Source: Cephalotus follicularis
Taxonomy: Eukaryota; Streptophyta; Magnoliopsida; Oxalidales; Cephalotaceae
Assembly: GCA_001972305.1 (NCBI GenBank)
Contig: BDDD01005174.1
Span: 1 to 64,000, forward strand
DNA: 64,000 nucleotides
Direction of reading: 5' to 3'
Shown here in pieces: positions 53,741-64,000 of the stretch. The stretch's first letter is position 1; every line of letters starts with the position of its first letter. The translations under genes were made by a program, and so were the position numbers. A model generated the notes under the pieces. That model searched no databases, was not told where the DNA came from, and worked only from the letters and a program-made list of their open reading frames with translations.

Positions 53741-55135
53741 CTAAAATCTCTTCCAGAAGTTGGAAGTGAAGATGGCATCTCTATCACATACGATGCTAAC
53801 CAGAACACCGTGTACCCTCACTATCTCATTCTCATACAAACAAGCCAGCTTGCTCGCAGAATCAGTAACATGTGTAGGTAGAAAGTGCGCTGATTTTGCG
53901 AGTCTATCCACAATAACCCACACGGTGTTGTGACAGTTCCGAGTCAGAGGAAAACCCGAAACAAAATCCATCGTAACATGTTCCCACTTCCACTCAGCAA
54001 TTGGTAAAGGTTGTAGCAAACCTGTCGGTCTCTGGTGCTCGGCCTTAACTGTCTGGCAAGTCAACCACCTTGCCACATACTCAGCGATCTCTCATTTCAT
54101 GCCAGGCCACCAGCAATCTCTCTTCATGTCTTGGTACATTTTTGTGCTACCAGGGTAAATGCTGTACTGAGATCTATGAGCCTCGTAAAGTAACTCACTC
54201 TTCAACCCATGTTCATTCGGAAGACACACCCGTCCCTGAAATCTTAAGACTCCATCGGCATGTTCCCGAAAATCAGACTCCGAGTCCTGGTTCTCTCGAA
54301 TCTTTTGCAATTCAGGATCGTGTGCTTGAGCGTTCTTTATTTCGTCAAGCAAAACTGGTTGTACTCTCATACTAGCCATAAAGACTCCAGGTGACTGATT
54401 AAATGGAAACCACTCTTGGAAGTCTTCTAACATCTTCCATTGTGACACCATCATACTGGCAACCATAACCTTGTGACTGAAGGCATCAGTGACCACATCG
54501 CTTTCCCCGGGTGGTACTAACACTGCAATCATAATCGTTAAAGAATTCTACCCATCTTCTTTGCCTCATGTTCAGTGTATCTTGACAAAATAGGTACCTC
54601 AAACTCATCTATAAAGATCTCAAACTGTGCCCCATAAAGATAGTGCCTCCACTTCTGAAGGGTGAAGATAATAGCTGCAAGTTCAAGGTCATGTGTTGGG
54701 TAATTTTCTTCATACAACTTTAGCTTCCGAGAAGCATAAGCAATCACTCTTCCTCGCTGCATCAGTACATAGCCCAAGCCCTTACACGATGCATCACTGT
54801 AGACTGCAAAGCCCTCATTACCATTAGGTAATGTCAAGATAGGAGCGGAAACTAACAGATCCTTCAGCTCATGGAAACTAGCTTCACAATCTTCATCCCA
54901 GACAAATAAGGTCTTCTTCTGGGTCAGTCTAGTCAAGGGCATAGCCATCCTTGAAAAGTTTTGGATAAACCTCCTCTAATACCCTGCCAAGCCAAGAAAA
55001 CTACGTACCTCCGTCACATTCTTCGGTTGTGGCCAGTCTCGCACAACTTCAGTCTTTGACGGATCCACCATCAAGCCTTCCCCAGATACGAAGTGACCGA
55101 GAAAGATCACATGATCAAGCCAGAATTCACACTTG
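53076..55135 (-). repeat. 2,060-bp exact duplicate, copy 1 (likely assembly artefact)
   Basis: Identical, as far as I can compare, to 55137-57196 at a constant offset of 2,061 with a single N at 55136 between them. It contains the integrase core (53741-54076), integrase N-terminal/linker (54092-54532) and RNase H (54538-54948), all minus. It ends abruptly at ...CACTTG inside RT, which no biological event of the element explains well. The homologous reading in copy 2 continues CACTTGCCAAACTTGG. Confidence 0.9.
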
Positions 55136-55136
55136 N
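55136..55136. other. Single N (contig join)
   Basis: One ambiguous base exactly between the two identical 2,060-bp segments, marking a gap-filled or merged contig end. Confidence 0.95.
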
Positions 55137-55801
55137 CGTACAGGCAACTCTTCACAAGATAAGTCATCTCGTACAGGAACATAATCTAGGACACGTGATG
55201 GGTCCGGGATATATCTCCTCAGCATAGATACATGAAAGACGTCATGTACATTTGATAGTGCAGGAGGTAAGGCAAGCTGGTAGGCTACCTCCCTAACTCT
55301 CTCCAAAATCTAAAAAGGACCAATATAGCGTGGAGCTAATTTGCCCTTTTTCGCAAACCTTTGCACGCCCTTCCATGGTGAAACTTTTAAGAACACATGA
55401 TCACCCACACTGAAGGTCAAAGGCCTCCTCTTGACTCTGTCCACTTAGCTCATCTGCTGGCTCTGAGCAGCAAGCAGCTTCTCTTTAATCATCCAGATCT
55501 TTTCTAAAGTTTCCTCCACTAACTCAATCCCGAGTAAAGGTCACTCCCCGACCGTATACCAACAAACAGGAGATCTGCACTTCCTCCCATAGAGTGCTTC
55601 AAACAGTGCCATGCCAATACTGAAATGATAGATGTTATTATAAGAGAACTCTATCAAAGGGATACGATCCTCCCATGTACCAGCAAAGTCAATAACGCAA
55701 GCCCGTAGCATATCCTCCAAGGTTAGGATGGTACGCTCAGACTGCCCATCGGTCTGAGGGTGAAAGGTAGTACTCAGGTTCAGCTTCGTCCCGAAAGCTG
55801 T

Positions 55802-56593
55802 CTAAAATCTCTTCCAGAAGTTGGAAGTGAAGATGGCATCTCTATCACATACGATGCTAACCAGAACACCGTGTACCCTCACTATCTCATTCTCATACAA
55901 ACAAGCCAGCTTGCTCGCAGAATCAGTAACATGTGTAGGTAGAAAGTGCGCTGATTTTGCGAGTCTATCCACAATAACCCACACGGTGTTGTGACAGTTC
56001 CGAGTCAGAGGAAAACCCGAAACAAAATCCATCGTAACATGTTCCCACTTCCACTCAGCAATTGGTAAAGGTTGTAGCAAACCTGTCGGTCTCTGGTGCT
56101 CGGCCTTAACTGTCTGGCAAGTCAACCACCTTGCCACATACTCAGCGATCTCTCATTTCATGCCAGGCCACCAGCAATCTCTCTTCATGTCTTGGTACAT
56201 TTTTGTGCTACCAGGGTAAATGCTGTACTGAGATCTATGAGCCTCGTAAAGTAACTCACTCTTCAACCCATGTTCATTCGGAAGACACACCCGTCCCTGA
56301 AATCTTAAGACTCCATCGGCATGTTCCCGAAAATCAGACTCCGAGTCCTGGTTCTCTCGAATCTTTTGCAATTCAGGATCGTGTGCTTGAGCGTTCTTTA
56401 TTTCGTCAAGCAAAACTGGTTGTACTCTCATACTAGCCATAAAGACTCCAGGTGACTGATTAAATGGAAACCACTCTTGGAAGTCTTCTAACATCTTCCA
56501 TTGTGACACCATCATACTGGCAACCATAACCTTGTGACTGAAGGCATCAGTGACCACATCGCTTTCCCCGGGTGGTACTAACACTGCAATCAT
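55802..56593 (-). pseudogene. Integrase zinc domain and core (element M)
   Basis: 56153-56593 carries [34 protein letters not shown], then the zinc-domain start (EAHRSQYSIYPGSTKMYQD, CWWPGMK), where one His of HHCC is Tyr. 55802-56137 carries [26 protein letters not shown] (first Asp) and VCDRDAIFTSNFWKRF (second Asp). A stop after KRF at 55799-55801 and a stop after GMK at 56150-56152 break it. The Glu of the triad lies beyond the stop in the same frame. Duplicate at 53741-54532. Confidence 0.8.
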
Positions 56594-56598
56594 AATCG

Positions 56599-57009
56599 TT
56601 AAAGAATTCTACCCATCTTCTTTGCCTCATGTTCAGTGTATCTTGACAAAATAGGTACCTCAAACTCATCTATAAAGATCTCAAACTGTGCCCCATAAAG
56701 ATAGTGCCTCCACTTCTGAAGGGTGAAGATAATAGCTGCAAGTTCAAGGTCATGTGTTGGGTAATTTTCTTCATACAACTTTAGCTTCCGAGAAGCATAA
56801 GCAATCACTCTTCCTCGCTGCATCAGTACATAGCCCAAGCCCTTACACGATGCATCACTGTAGACTGCAAAGCCCTCATTACCATTAGGTAATGTCAAGA
56901 TAGGAGCGGAAACTAACAGATCCTTCAGCTCATGGAAACTAGCTTCACAATCTTCATCCCAGACAAATAAGGTCTTCTTCTGGGTCAGTCTAGTCAAGGG
57001 CATAGCCAT
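56599..57009 (-). pseudogene. RNase H (element M)
   Basis: [19 protein letters not shown], the core [38 protein letters not shown] and [16 protein letters not shown]. Near 56665 about five bases are missing relative to D and B, shifting the frame ([10 protein letters not shown] instead of a SLRYLF-type block). Duplicate at 54538-54948. Confidence 0.8.
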
Positions 57010-57894
57010 CCTTGAAAAGTTTTGGATAAACCTCCTCTAATACCCTGCCAAGCCAAGAAAACTACGTACCTCCGTCACATTCTTCGGTTGTGGCCAGTCT
57101 CGCACAACTTCAGTCTTTGACGGATCCACCATCAAGCCTTCCCCAGATACGAAGTGACCGAGAAAGATCACATGATCAAGCCAGAATTCACACTTGCCAA
57201 ACTTGGCGTACAACCGATGCTCTCTGAGAACCTGCAACACCAGTCTCAAATTATGAGTGTGTTCCTCCTCACTCCTTGAATATACCAGTATGTCATCAAT
57301 AAGCACTACGACAAACTGATCCAGGTATGGCCGGAATACGTCATTCATCAATGACATGAAAGCTGATGGTGCATTGGTAACACCAAACGGCATCACCAAG
57401 AACTCGTAGTGACCATACTGTGTCCAGAAGGAAGTCTTCTCAATGTCTCCTTCCCTAACTCTCAATTGGTGATAAACCGATCTCAAATCGAGCTTGGAAA
57501 ACACTCTTGATCCTTGCAACTGGTCAAACAAATCCTCGATGTGGGGTAAAGGATACTTGTTCTTGATAGTTGCCTTGTTCAACATTCTGTAGTCGATGCA
57601 GAGCCTCATCTACCCATCCTTCTTCTTGACAAATAGTACAGGCGCACCCCACGGAGAAACACTGAGTATAACAAAACCCTTATCAATCAGGTCTTGTAAC
57701 TGTAACTTAAGCTCTCACAATTCGGCAGGAGCCATCCGATAAGGTTATTTAGAGATAGGAGTCGTTCCAGGAACAGGATCAATAATGAACTCCATACTCC
57801 TCTTTGGTGGTAAAGACCCCAAGTCATCAGGAAACACATCTGAAAATTCACACACAACCGAAATTTCCTCCAAGCTCAAACCTTTCTCTTTCCT
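57010..57894 (-). pseudogene. Reverse transcriptase (element M)
   Basis: 57037-57609 contains [33 protein letters not shown] (first catalytic Asp), [32 protein letters not shown] (second and third Asp) and [23 protein letters not shown] replaces Ser in KKDGSMRLC at 57610-57612, and a TAG near 57034 replaces a Tyr of GLAGYYRRF. Upstream to 57894 the frame carries [17 protein letters not shown] and PYRMAPAEL with two more stops. The frame itself is unbroken by indels from gag to RNase H. Confidence 0.85.
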
Positions 57895-58542
57895 TCAATC
57901 AATTACATAAGCCAGGTATCCCTCGCATCCCTTCTCTAGATACTTCGATGCTTGAATAAAGGATATGATCGGTGTCGAGAACCCTTTGTCTCCCTTGAAC
58001 TGGAATGTCATTCTGTCAGGTAGACAAAAATCCACAGTTTTATTATAACAATCCATGTGATCACGGTGTGCTGATAGCCAATCGATTCCCAGTATAACAT
58101 CGAAGTCACGGATAGGCAGTACTATCAAATCTGCATACAAAGAAATGCCTGCCATAGACATCTCACAACTCCTATATATCGAATCAGTGTACATAGAAGT
58201 CCCAGTCGGTGTACTCACATCAAGAATATATGACATGCAATCAGGAGTGACATCTGAGCAAGATGCAAAATGTGCAGATATAAAAGATTGCGATGTTCCA
58301 GAATCCATCAATACTCTAGAAGAAAAACCATATATATACAGAGTACCTCCAACAATGGAAGTCGACTCTGGAACCTCTGTCTGAGCAAGTTCAAAAACTC
58401 TACCTTTTGCGACGCCCTTGCCGGTGTCCTTCCTCTGTGACGGTCCCGCCGCCACACCACTACTACTTCCTGGCCCAGTAGGCACTGTAGCTGAACTCTT
58501 CGGACAGTCTTTCACCGAATAACCAGGTGCCCCGCACCTCAA
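57895..58542 (-). pseudogene. Protease region (element M)
   Basis: Residues of this 215-codon segment: a zinc-knuckle end (MRCGAPGYSVKDCPK, with His changed to Tyr), RVLMDSGTSQSF with D-S-G active site, and DFDVILGIDWLSAHRDHMDC. The protease would cut the polyprotein. It ends at a stop replacing Arg in YVIDRRKEK. The Met start is internal to the polyprotein. Confidence 0.8.
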
Positions 58543-59553
58543 TCACCAGCCATTAAACCTCCAGCAATCTTTCTACTGGTGTCCCGTGCAACCACAATAG
58601 TAACATCCTCTGGATCTAGCATTACTCCCTTGGCTAGGATAACTCTGTGAAGCTGTCTGCTGAGATTTGCTCATGGACGACTTCGTCGGAGACCCACCAT
58701 CTTGACATTTCGACAATGCTGGTCTGGATTATGTAGGACTCTGTTTATTCTGTTGTGCGTGAGCTCTCTCAACTCGGTCTTCACTAGATAAGGTCTCCAG
58801 TAATCTTGCTTTCTGTGCAACCTCCACAAAAGTCCCCAGTTCCATAGCCCTAATTCTTGATCGAAGGTCCGGCCGCAGACCTCTCAGAAACCTCCGTATC
58901 TTCTTCACTTCATCAGCTACCAGATAGGGTGAATGTCTGGCTAGCTCCATGAACCTTTCTTGATATTCTTTCACCGTCATCTCTCCCTGTCGCAACTCCA
59001 AGAGCTCTGTCTCCCGTCGCTCTTGTTCAATCCGTGGAACATAGGTCTCCAAGAACTCTGTCTGGAATCTGCCCCAAGTGATGTGAAGCCTCTGAGATTC
59101 CCATTTTGCTTTGACCATCTCCCACCAATGAGTGGCCTCACCCCATAGACGGTATACAACAAACTTCAGTTTTTGATTGTTAGTACAGTCCATCACTTAA
59201 AATATTTTTTCCAAATCCTGCAACCATCTCTCAGCAATGGTGGCATAAAGTTCCCCCCCGAAACTGGGTAGATTCTGCCTCATGAACCTTTCGATGTCCC
59301 TCCTAAACTGGTTACCATCCTCTCTCGGACAATGGTCAAAAGCTCTATGTTACGGCCGAGCTTACGTGTAGTACTGGCGCATCTCCTCTGCATTAGCCAT
59401 ATTAAAGGCCTTCTGTTGCTGAAAATAATCCGCAATTCGGGTCATCGGATCTCTCTCATCCTGGGGGACATTCATCCCCTGCAGAACATTCACTTCTTCA
59501 GGGGCATTGTCTCCAACAGCTCTGGCCCTAGCACGTGTTCTCCTTCGGTCCAT
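58543..59553 (-). pseudogene. Gag (element M)
   Basis: ATG at 59553: MDRRRTRARARAVGDNAPEE, ADYFQQQKAFNMANAEEM, then stops near 59361, 59350 and 59197. 58729-59196 holds the capsid domain: YRLWGEATHWWEMVKAKWES, FLETYVPRIEQERRETELLE, LRQGEMTVKEYQERFMELAR and FLRGLRPDLRSRIRAMELG. A zinc knuckle with CYYCGCTGHQ, then a stop, lies near 58590-58620. All pieces are in one frame. It is the template for recognizing the truncated gag of A. Confidence 0.85.
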
Positions 59554-59649
59554 AGGTTCCTATAAGAAGGATGACGATCAGTCACAACTTTAGGAAAACA
59601 ATTCATTAATTTCCAAGGAAAATATCCTACCTAAGCATATATGAAATAT

Positions 59650-59661
59650 GCTATGATACCA
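59650..59661 (-). other. Primer binding site (element M)
   Basis: Minus strand TGGTATCATAGC, ten of twelve bases of the iMet site, four bases from the LTR end at 59666. Confidence 0.8.
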
Positions 59662-59665
59662 TGTC

Positions 59666-62202
59666 TGTCGCGCCCCGGTTTTAGGTAGACACACATAAAG
59701 GTGGTAAAGGTAATTAACATTAAAATTCAACTTATGTAAAAACCAAAAATTTAAACTCTTAAACAAGATATCAGTTGCGGAAGCATTAAAACTCATAAGC
59801 TGAAAACACATAACGTGTATCCCATACTGCACGCTACTCAATGCAAATCTGTCATTGTTAAAAGCCCATAAACGGAGCGTGATTCATAATACAATATTAA
59901 AACCCATCGTTAAGCAAAACAGAAAGTACGGTACATCAGTAGTCCTTAAAACAAAACCAATTTATTACAATCCAGAAGAATACCAAATCAACAACAATAA
60001 CATAAAGGCTTGTTCTTCGTCCAAGCTAGTCCAACCGGTCCACTGCATCAATCTGTAAAGTAGGGGGTTAGCCTTTGTCCTCACTCGACTAAGTCATAAA
60101 AATACTTTGGGATCAACATTACATGCATGTCATGAAATGTATGCGTATATGATGCAGTGCAGTAGACAATACCAGTTTATATATATATAATTTAGCAGTA
60201 CAGTAAAATAGCAATAGGGACATATATATGAAAATATATGCATGCAACAACAGTACAGTGGTAGCCTGATCAGGGCTAAATCAACAGGCACAGTAATGTC
60301 CGAGTAAGACCAGTGAACAGTACAGTAAGTCCACAAAAGAACAACAACAGGCAGGCAGTATGTGTAACGCCGCCAACTCCTGGCCCACGTTCCACTCCCA
60401 CTTCGGTCCCTACTCCAGGCAACCAAGCAAGACAACAGTACAGTACAGTGAGTTACCCAGCCAACTCCTGGCTCCTAGGTCAACCATACCACTAGCCAGC
60501 GCTGGCAGTCTCCGCCATGCAACTAGTGGCTCAAGCACAAACACAGTAAACTCAGTGAATAATCACAGTAAATAGTGCAGTAAACAGTACAGTGGTGATC
60601 GTTAGATCAACAACAGGCAGTTCATTTCAAAATGTTTTCAAGAGTCTTAAACATTTGAAATATATATTTTAAGTTGTGGAAAAATACTTTTAAATAGTTC
60701 AGTAGGTGGAAATTACTTTCCCAGTATGTTCGAAAATATAACAATACTCATTTTATATTTCCGTACCCAAACATAGTAGTTTTCAACTAGTATATGCATT
60801 TCTAATGTAACAATACTTAGAAATCATAATAAAAAACAGGCAATAAATAGTGCATATGTAATGCATATAAATGCTCGAATGCATCCTAAGCAGAATCGGG
60901 GTTGTCGAGTGTCAAAATCGTGAAAAATGTCCAAACAAGACTCTAAAGCGTCGACGTTTATTCCTTAGGAGTCGACGCTTATGTCCTTTAAGCGTCGACG
61001 TCAAATCCTTTAGCGTCAGCGCTTCCAGTGTTTAAGCGTCGATGTCTCCTCCCATAGGCGTAGACGTTTAAGCGCATTCAGAATATAAAACGCAGTTCAC
61101 AGTACAAAGCGTCGATGCTTACAAAAGGCGTCGACGGTTACAAGCAGCAGTCGTCTTCTTCCTCGTGACATGACGAACCAGTAACAAACTCACCACAACA
61201 ACATGAAATCCAACATGTATAAATCCCAGAAAATCGACATGCAATATCATATTACACATCCGGTACAACGTAGCATCATTTTAGTGACAAAAACAGTTCA
61301 ACATGCCATGCAAACTATGCATAAACATCACTGAACAAACCCCAATATTTGAACACAAAATACAATTATGGCTTCCCCTACCTCTGGCCAAAAGATAAAA
61401 GCTGAAAGTCCACTTCTTTTAGTATCCGACATGTCAATTTGAGCTCCCAGGTACTGCTTGAAACTCCTTGGTTCGTTCCAAAAGTTGCTATCCAAGCTCC
61501 AAGTTCTCCCTTGCTCAACAATGGTGGTTTGAGCTTTCTCTCAATGTGTCTCTCTTATTCTCAGGCTCTCTCTTTCATTTTTCCTTTCTCTTTTGCAGAA
61601 GTGAAAAGAGATGAGGCTAACAGATTTTATGCAGGCATTATTTTGTTTTTCCTCTACATGCACCCACCATGGCATTTGCTCTCTTACCAATGCAAACCTG
61701 GTGTAGCAAGTGTCCTTCTCCCCTCTTTCTCAGTCCATGCATTCAGAGATTCTCTCTCTGCTCAATGCCCTTTTGTTGCAGGTAAGTCTGGCATCAAAAG
61801 TGTGCATGCCACGTTTCCAGAGAGCCTACCCAAGTGCCGGTTAAGTGGCACAAACTCACCTCCATGCGACATGCCCATCTGCTGTTTGTGCGTACCAGAC
61901 CCACGACTCAAAGCATCGACGGTTACATGCAGGTGTCGACGCTTATTTGTTTGAATTAAGCGCACGTTTCAATTACTTAGGCGTCGACGCTCCACTCAAG
62001 GCGGTGGCGCTTTAGCCTCAAAACTGTGCCGTTTTGACTCCAAATTGCACTTTAACATTCTTTTACACTTCTACTCCAAAATCAACATTATTAGAGTTTG
62101 AAAAACATCATCAAAGTCAGAAAATCCATCATTTTATTAATTCCACAATAAAAGTGCAATTACATCGTGAAATTACAACATATGAAAATCCCGGGCGTTA
62201 CA
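59666..62202 (-). repeat. Element M 5' LTR (2,537 bp)
   Basis: Minus strand TGTAACGCCCGGGATTTTC at 62202 to GGGGCGCGACA at 59666. Palindrome clusters at 61905-62015 (U3) and 60945-61145, the AAAACGGCACAGTTTTGAGG box near 62015-62035, a splice-donor-like GAG/GTAGGGG at 61374-61386. The 171-codon plus frame at 61439-61954 is antisense to the LTR and not called. Confidence 0.9.
60945..61145 (-). repeat. Palindrome cluster, M 5' LTR
   Basis: AAAGCGTCGACGTTTATTCC, GAGTCGACGCTTATG, AAGCGTCGACGTC and similar, matching 51630-51835 with a few CpG-type changes. Confidence 0.75.
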
Positions 62203-62207
62203 AAACT

Positions 62208-62560
62208 CATGGACATATAGTACCTATAGGCTAAAACAAAGATTGGAAATTTTATGAGATAAAATTGGCAAAGAGTTTTGTCTAATGATAAGGCACATTA
62301 CACTTGTTGGGTAATCCCATGGTGTTGATGAACATGATATGAGATTTCGATCACCCCTAAGTAACAACTTATGATGAGATCATTCAAGTTAAATGTTTCT
62401 CGTCTTCCATACTTGAGGGTTATGAAATTTTCGCAAAATAGTGGGAGGTTATACTTAAAGATTTAAAGACCAAATCTTTAATGCTTTAAGAACATAATTT
62501 GAACAATATGCTCATTGTCTTTCCTTTTCTTTTATATTTTTACATATTGCAATCCCACCA
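62208..62560 (+). other. Copia leader, right part (element N)
   Basis: Contains AAAATAGTGGGAGGTTATA (62436-62454) and AAAGACCAAATC, the same leader block as in E and F, 120 bases before the gag frame. Confidence 0.65.
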
Positions 62561-62566
62561 AACCCG

Positions 62567-62890
62567 GTGTCTGGTTTGCATGATACCAACAACCTTACCG
62601 ATCCAAACTTTGTGGACTGGCTTCGCAACCTGATTTTGATACTCACTCTTTATAAGAGAGACTATGTACTTGAGGCTAGCATCCCCACAAGTGTTGCTAA
62701 GGATGCTAGTGATAAGGAGAAAGCAACATTTATTACTCGAAAGAAAGACTATGAGATTGTCAGATGTTGCATGATAGCAGGCATGAGGTATGACCTGCAA
62801 CATCAACATGAGAACATGACTGGCCCAAGAGCTATCTTGCTTCACCTACAAAAGTTGTACGGTGAGAAAAGCAAGACTGCTAGGTATTAA
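62567..62890 (+). pseudogene. Copia gag, N-terminal half (element N)
   Basis: Open 107-codon frame: LHDTNNLTDPNFVDWLRNLI, TLYKRDYVLEASIP, CCMIAGMRYDLQHQHENMTG and LQKLYGEKSKTARY. This is the Copia Gag domain (UBN2 type). The reading is clean to a TAA at 62888-62890, right where the L3 LTR starts (62893), so the zinc knuckle and pol are missing. It is the best-preserved Copia coding piece in the window. Gag would assemble the particle; this truncated form lacks RNA-binding knuckles. Confidence 0.75.
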
Positions 62891-62892
62891 CT

Positions 62893-63261
62893 TGTCACAC
62901 CCCGTTCTCACAACATAGACCCGGAGGTCGTGGGAATCAACATATTTATTCAGCTTATACAAAATACAAAAAATTTAAAACTTTCTAATCATATCATTTC
63001 ATTACGGAAGCATATAAATCATAAGCTTAATTAAAAACGTAACATGCATCCCATACTACATGTTACCAAATTGATGATCAACAATACAATATCCATCATT
63101 AATTGCCCATGAAACGGGGCATGAACTAAATTCAGCCAATACATTATTTCATTAATACAATATCCAATTTAACATTCCCAAAACAAATACAGTTAAACTC
63201 CTCCTTGTTTTCCCCAAGCTCATCGCGATGTCAATCCGCTGCATCAATCTGATATTGATAG
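62893..63261 (-). repeat. L3 LTR end, second copy, first part
   Basis: Plus strand TGTCACACCCCGTTCTC, collinear with 706-1060 (TCCCATACTACATGTTAC, CTGCATCAATCTG). It is interrupted near 63262 by a different sequence with a G run. Confidence 0.65.
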
Positions 63262-63668
63262 TGAATAACTACAAGGGGGGGGGGGGGGGGGGGGTGAATT
63301 GTAGTTTCTAAAAAATCTAAACCTTTTCGCAATGAATTAAAAACAATAAGCAATCACAATATGAAAAAAAATGTAAAGAGATAGAGTTAAGAGATGTGCA
63401 AACACTAGTTTAGAGTGGTTCGGCCAAACTCTTGCCTACGTCCACTTTTCCCAAGGATCTCCTTGAGTTTCCAACTAGTTTCTCCGAATACAATTACGGG
63501 TGGCTATCCGGTACACCTTTGTGATTGACCTCAATCACTTACAATTCTCTCTTGGGTTTACTCCCCAAATACACTAGGGTTCACTCCCCTATTACAATCA
63601 AGTATAAAGAGTTTGTGTTTGTAACTAAACCTCTCACAAGGTTGGATTTTACAATATAGGATTGCTCA
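63262..63668. mobile_element. Unclassified insertion with G20 tract, incomplete
   Basis: Begins near TGAATAACTACAA, then 20 G (63275-63294), then TGAATTGTAGTTTC. No counterpart exists in the first L3 copy at this point, so it is an insertion. The phrase GGTTCGGCC...TTGCCTACGTCCAC at about 63417-63446 occurs in many plant retroelement ends, as far as I recall. The other end is lost in the N gap. No coding frame. Confidence 0.45.
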
Positions 63669-63693
63669 NNNNNNNNNNNNNNNNNNNNNNNNN
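63669..63693. other. Assembly gap, 25 N
   Basis: A run of 25 N, the common placeholder size for a gap of unknown length. Confidence 0.98.
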
Positions 63694-64000
63694 TATATAT
63701 GCCAATAGGTCAGCAACCATGCCAAGTGGCTACAACAATGCAATCCATCAATCATGTCTCAAAGGACCAATCAATCCAATCCGAGTTCGATATCTACCAC
63801 CCAAAGGTTGGTAGTATCTCATATCGATTCTAGCCGGCACGTAGGCGGGGGAAAGCTCGATCAAACAATTGAGGCTAACCGGTACATAGGCGGGGGAAAG
63901 CTCAATCAAACAAATGAGGCTAACCGGCACAAAGGTGGGGGAAAGCTCATAGTGTGGTCTCCTTGCCATCTCCTTACCCCCAAGGCACAACATGCCATTA
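63694..64000 (-). repeat. L3 LTR, second copy, continued
   Basis: TATATATGCCAATAGGTCAGCAACC onward matches 1188-1290. It then carries a 45-bp tandem repeat not seen in the first copy. It runs off the window end. Confidence 0.6.
63828..63952 (+). repeat. 45-bp tandem repeat, about 2.7 units
   Basis: Units GAGGCTAACCGGYACAWAGG-CGGGGGAAAGCTC-n start at about 63826, 63871 and 63916. The minus frame 63748-63993 simply translates it as a 15-residue repeat (ELSPAYVPVSLNCLI). Confidence 0.8.

Larger units (their letters stand above)
55137..57196 (-). repeat. 2,060-bp exact duplicate, copy 2
   Basis: Same content as 53076-55135. This copy is continuous with the RT N-terminal sequence upstream (57197-57609), so it fits the element's normal order on that side; copy 1 fits on the 3' side. 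Confidence 0.9.
50314..62202 (-). mobile_element. Full-length Gypsy element M, TSD AAACT
   Basis: Two LTRs (50314-52890 and 59666-62202) in minus orientation, flanked by perfect AAACT duplications (50309-50313 and 62203-62207). PBS, gag, protease, RT, RNase H, integrase with chromodomain-like tail and polypurine tract are all present in order. As given it is 11,889 bp, but an exact 2,060-bp duplication around an N inflates it; without it the element would be 9,828 bp. The LTRs differ at about 20 of their first ~350 aligned bases (rough count by eye, mostly transitions). It is inserted in a Copia leader. Confidence 0.9.

Noticed and set aside
61439-61954. A 171-codon plus-strand frame with a hydrophobic stretch.
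   Set aside because: Antisense to the M 5' LTR; in the other LTR (52280-52627) the frame is broken. No domain is recognizable.
63748-63993. A minus-strand frame with 15-residue repeats, like a repetitive structural protein.
   Set aside because: A 45-bp tandem repeat (multiple of three) leaves the frame open by chance; it lies in an LTR.

Overview
The window is a stretch of repeat-rich plant (angiosperm-type) nuclear DNA. I found no host protein-coding gene, rRNA gene, tRNA gene or CRISPR array. Nearly all 64 kb is long terminal repeat (LTR) retrotransposons inserted into one another. Evidence includes Ty3/Gypsy chromovirus (Tekay/Del-like) gag-protease-RT-RNase H-integrase reading frames, Ty1/Copia gag and RNase H relics, an Athila/Tat-type gag, initiator-Met tRNA primer binding sites, polypurine tracts and 5-bp target duplications. 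The species cannot be named from the sequence.

Layout. 1-705: end of a Copia LTR (family E) against a Copia gag/leader fragment. 706-1412: LTR end of family L3. 1413-3486: LTR of family L4, with a TATA box and two decayed ~30-bp tandem arrays. 3487-22436: Copia element E on the minus strand (LTR 3487-6067, decayed RT/RNase H, protease and gag at 6068-7990, PBS 9533-9544, second LTR from 9547). Its second LTR is interrupted by Gypsy element A (11406-22356, target duplication GAATC/GAAGC). The middle of A is replaced by the inverted plus-strand block B (13177-19804), and B's 3' LTR carries the small element C (16357-19594, perfect GACGT duplication). 22437-29539: Gypsy element D (minus), gag-pol plus 5' LTR, 3' end lost. 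29540-30029: another LTR end. 30030-37460: Gypsy element K (minus), gag-pol plus 5' LTR. 37461-42344: element I, integrase C-terminus and an L4-type LTR whose 28-bp array was hit by solo LTR J (39279-41477, perfect CACCA duplication). 42345-49270: Copia element F and its LTR, with an Athila/Tat-type gag fragment G inside the LTR. 49270-62892: Copia leader and gag (N) interrupted by Gypsy element M (50314-62202, perfect AAACT duplication). 62893-64000: another L3 LTR with an insertion, a 20-base G run and a 25-N gap.

The elements do not form a host pathway. Each complete Gypsy copy once encoded one Gag-Pol polyprotein (capsid, zinc knuckle, protease, RT, RNase H, integrase with chromodomain-like tail). 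All gag-pol frames are now broken. The longest intact frame is a complete 465-residue integrase in element C.

Three points stand out. M contains an exact 2,060-bp duplication around a single N, almost certainly an assembly error. Most Gypsy LTRs here carry clusters of the palindrome AAAGGCGTCGACGCCTTT, tandem hairpin units and a shared splice-donor-like site, a cis-element architecture worth testing. Gene content shows no new enzymatic or defence system.
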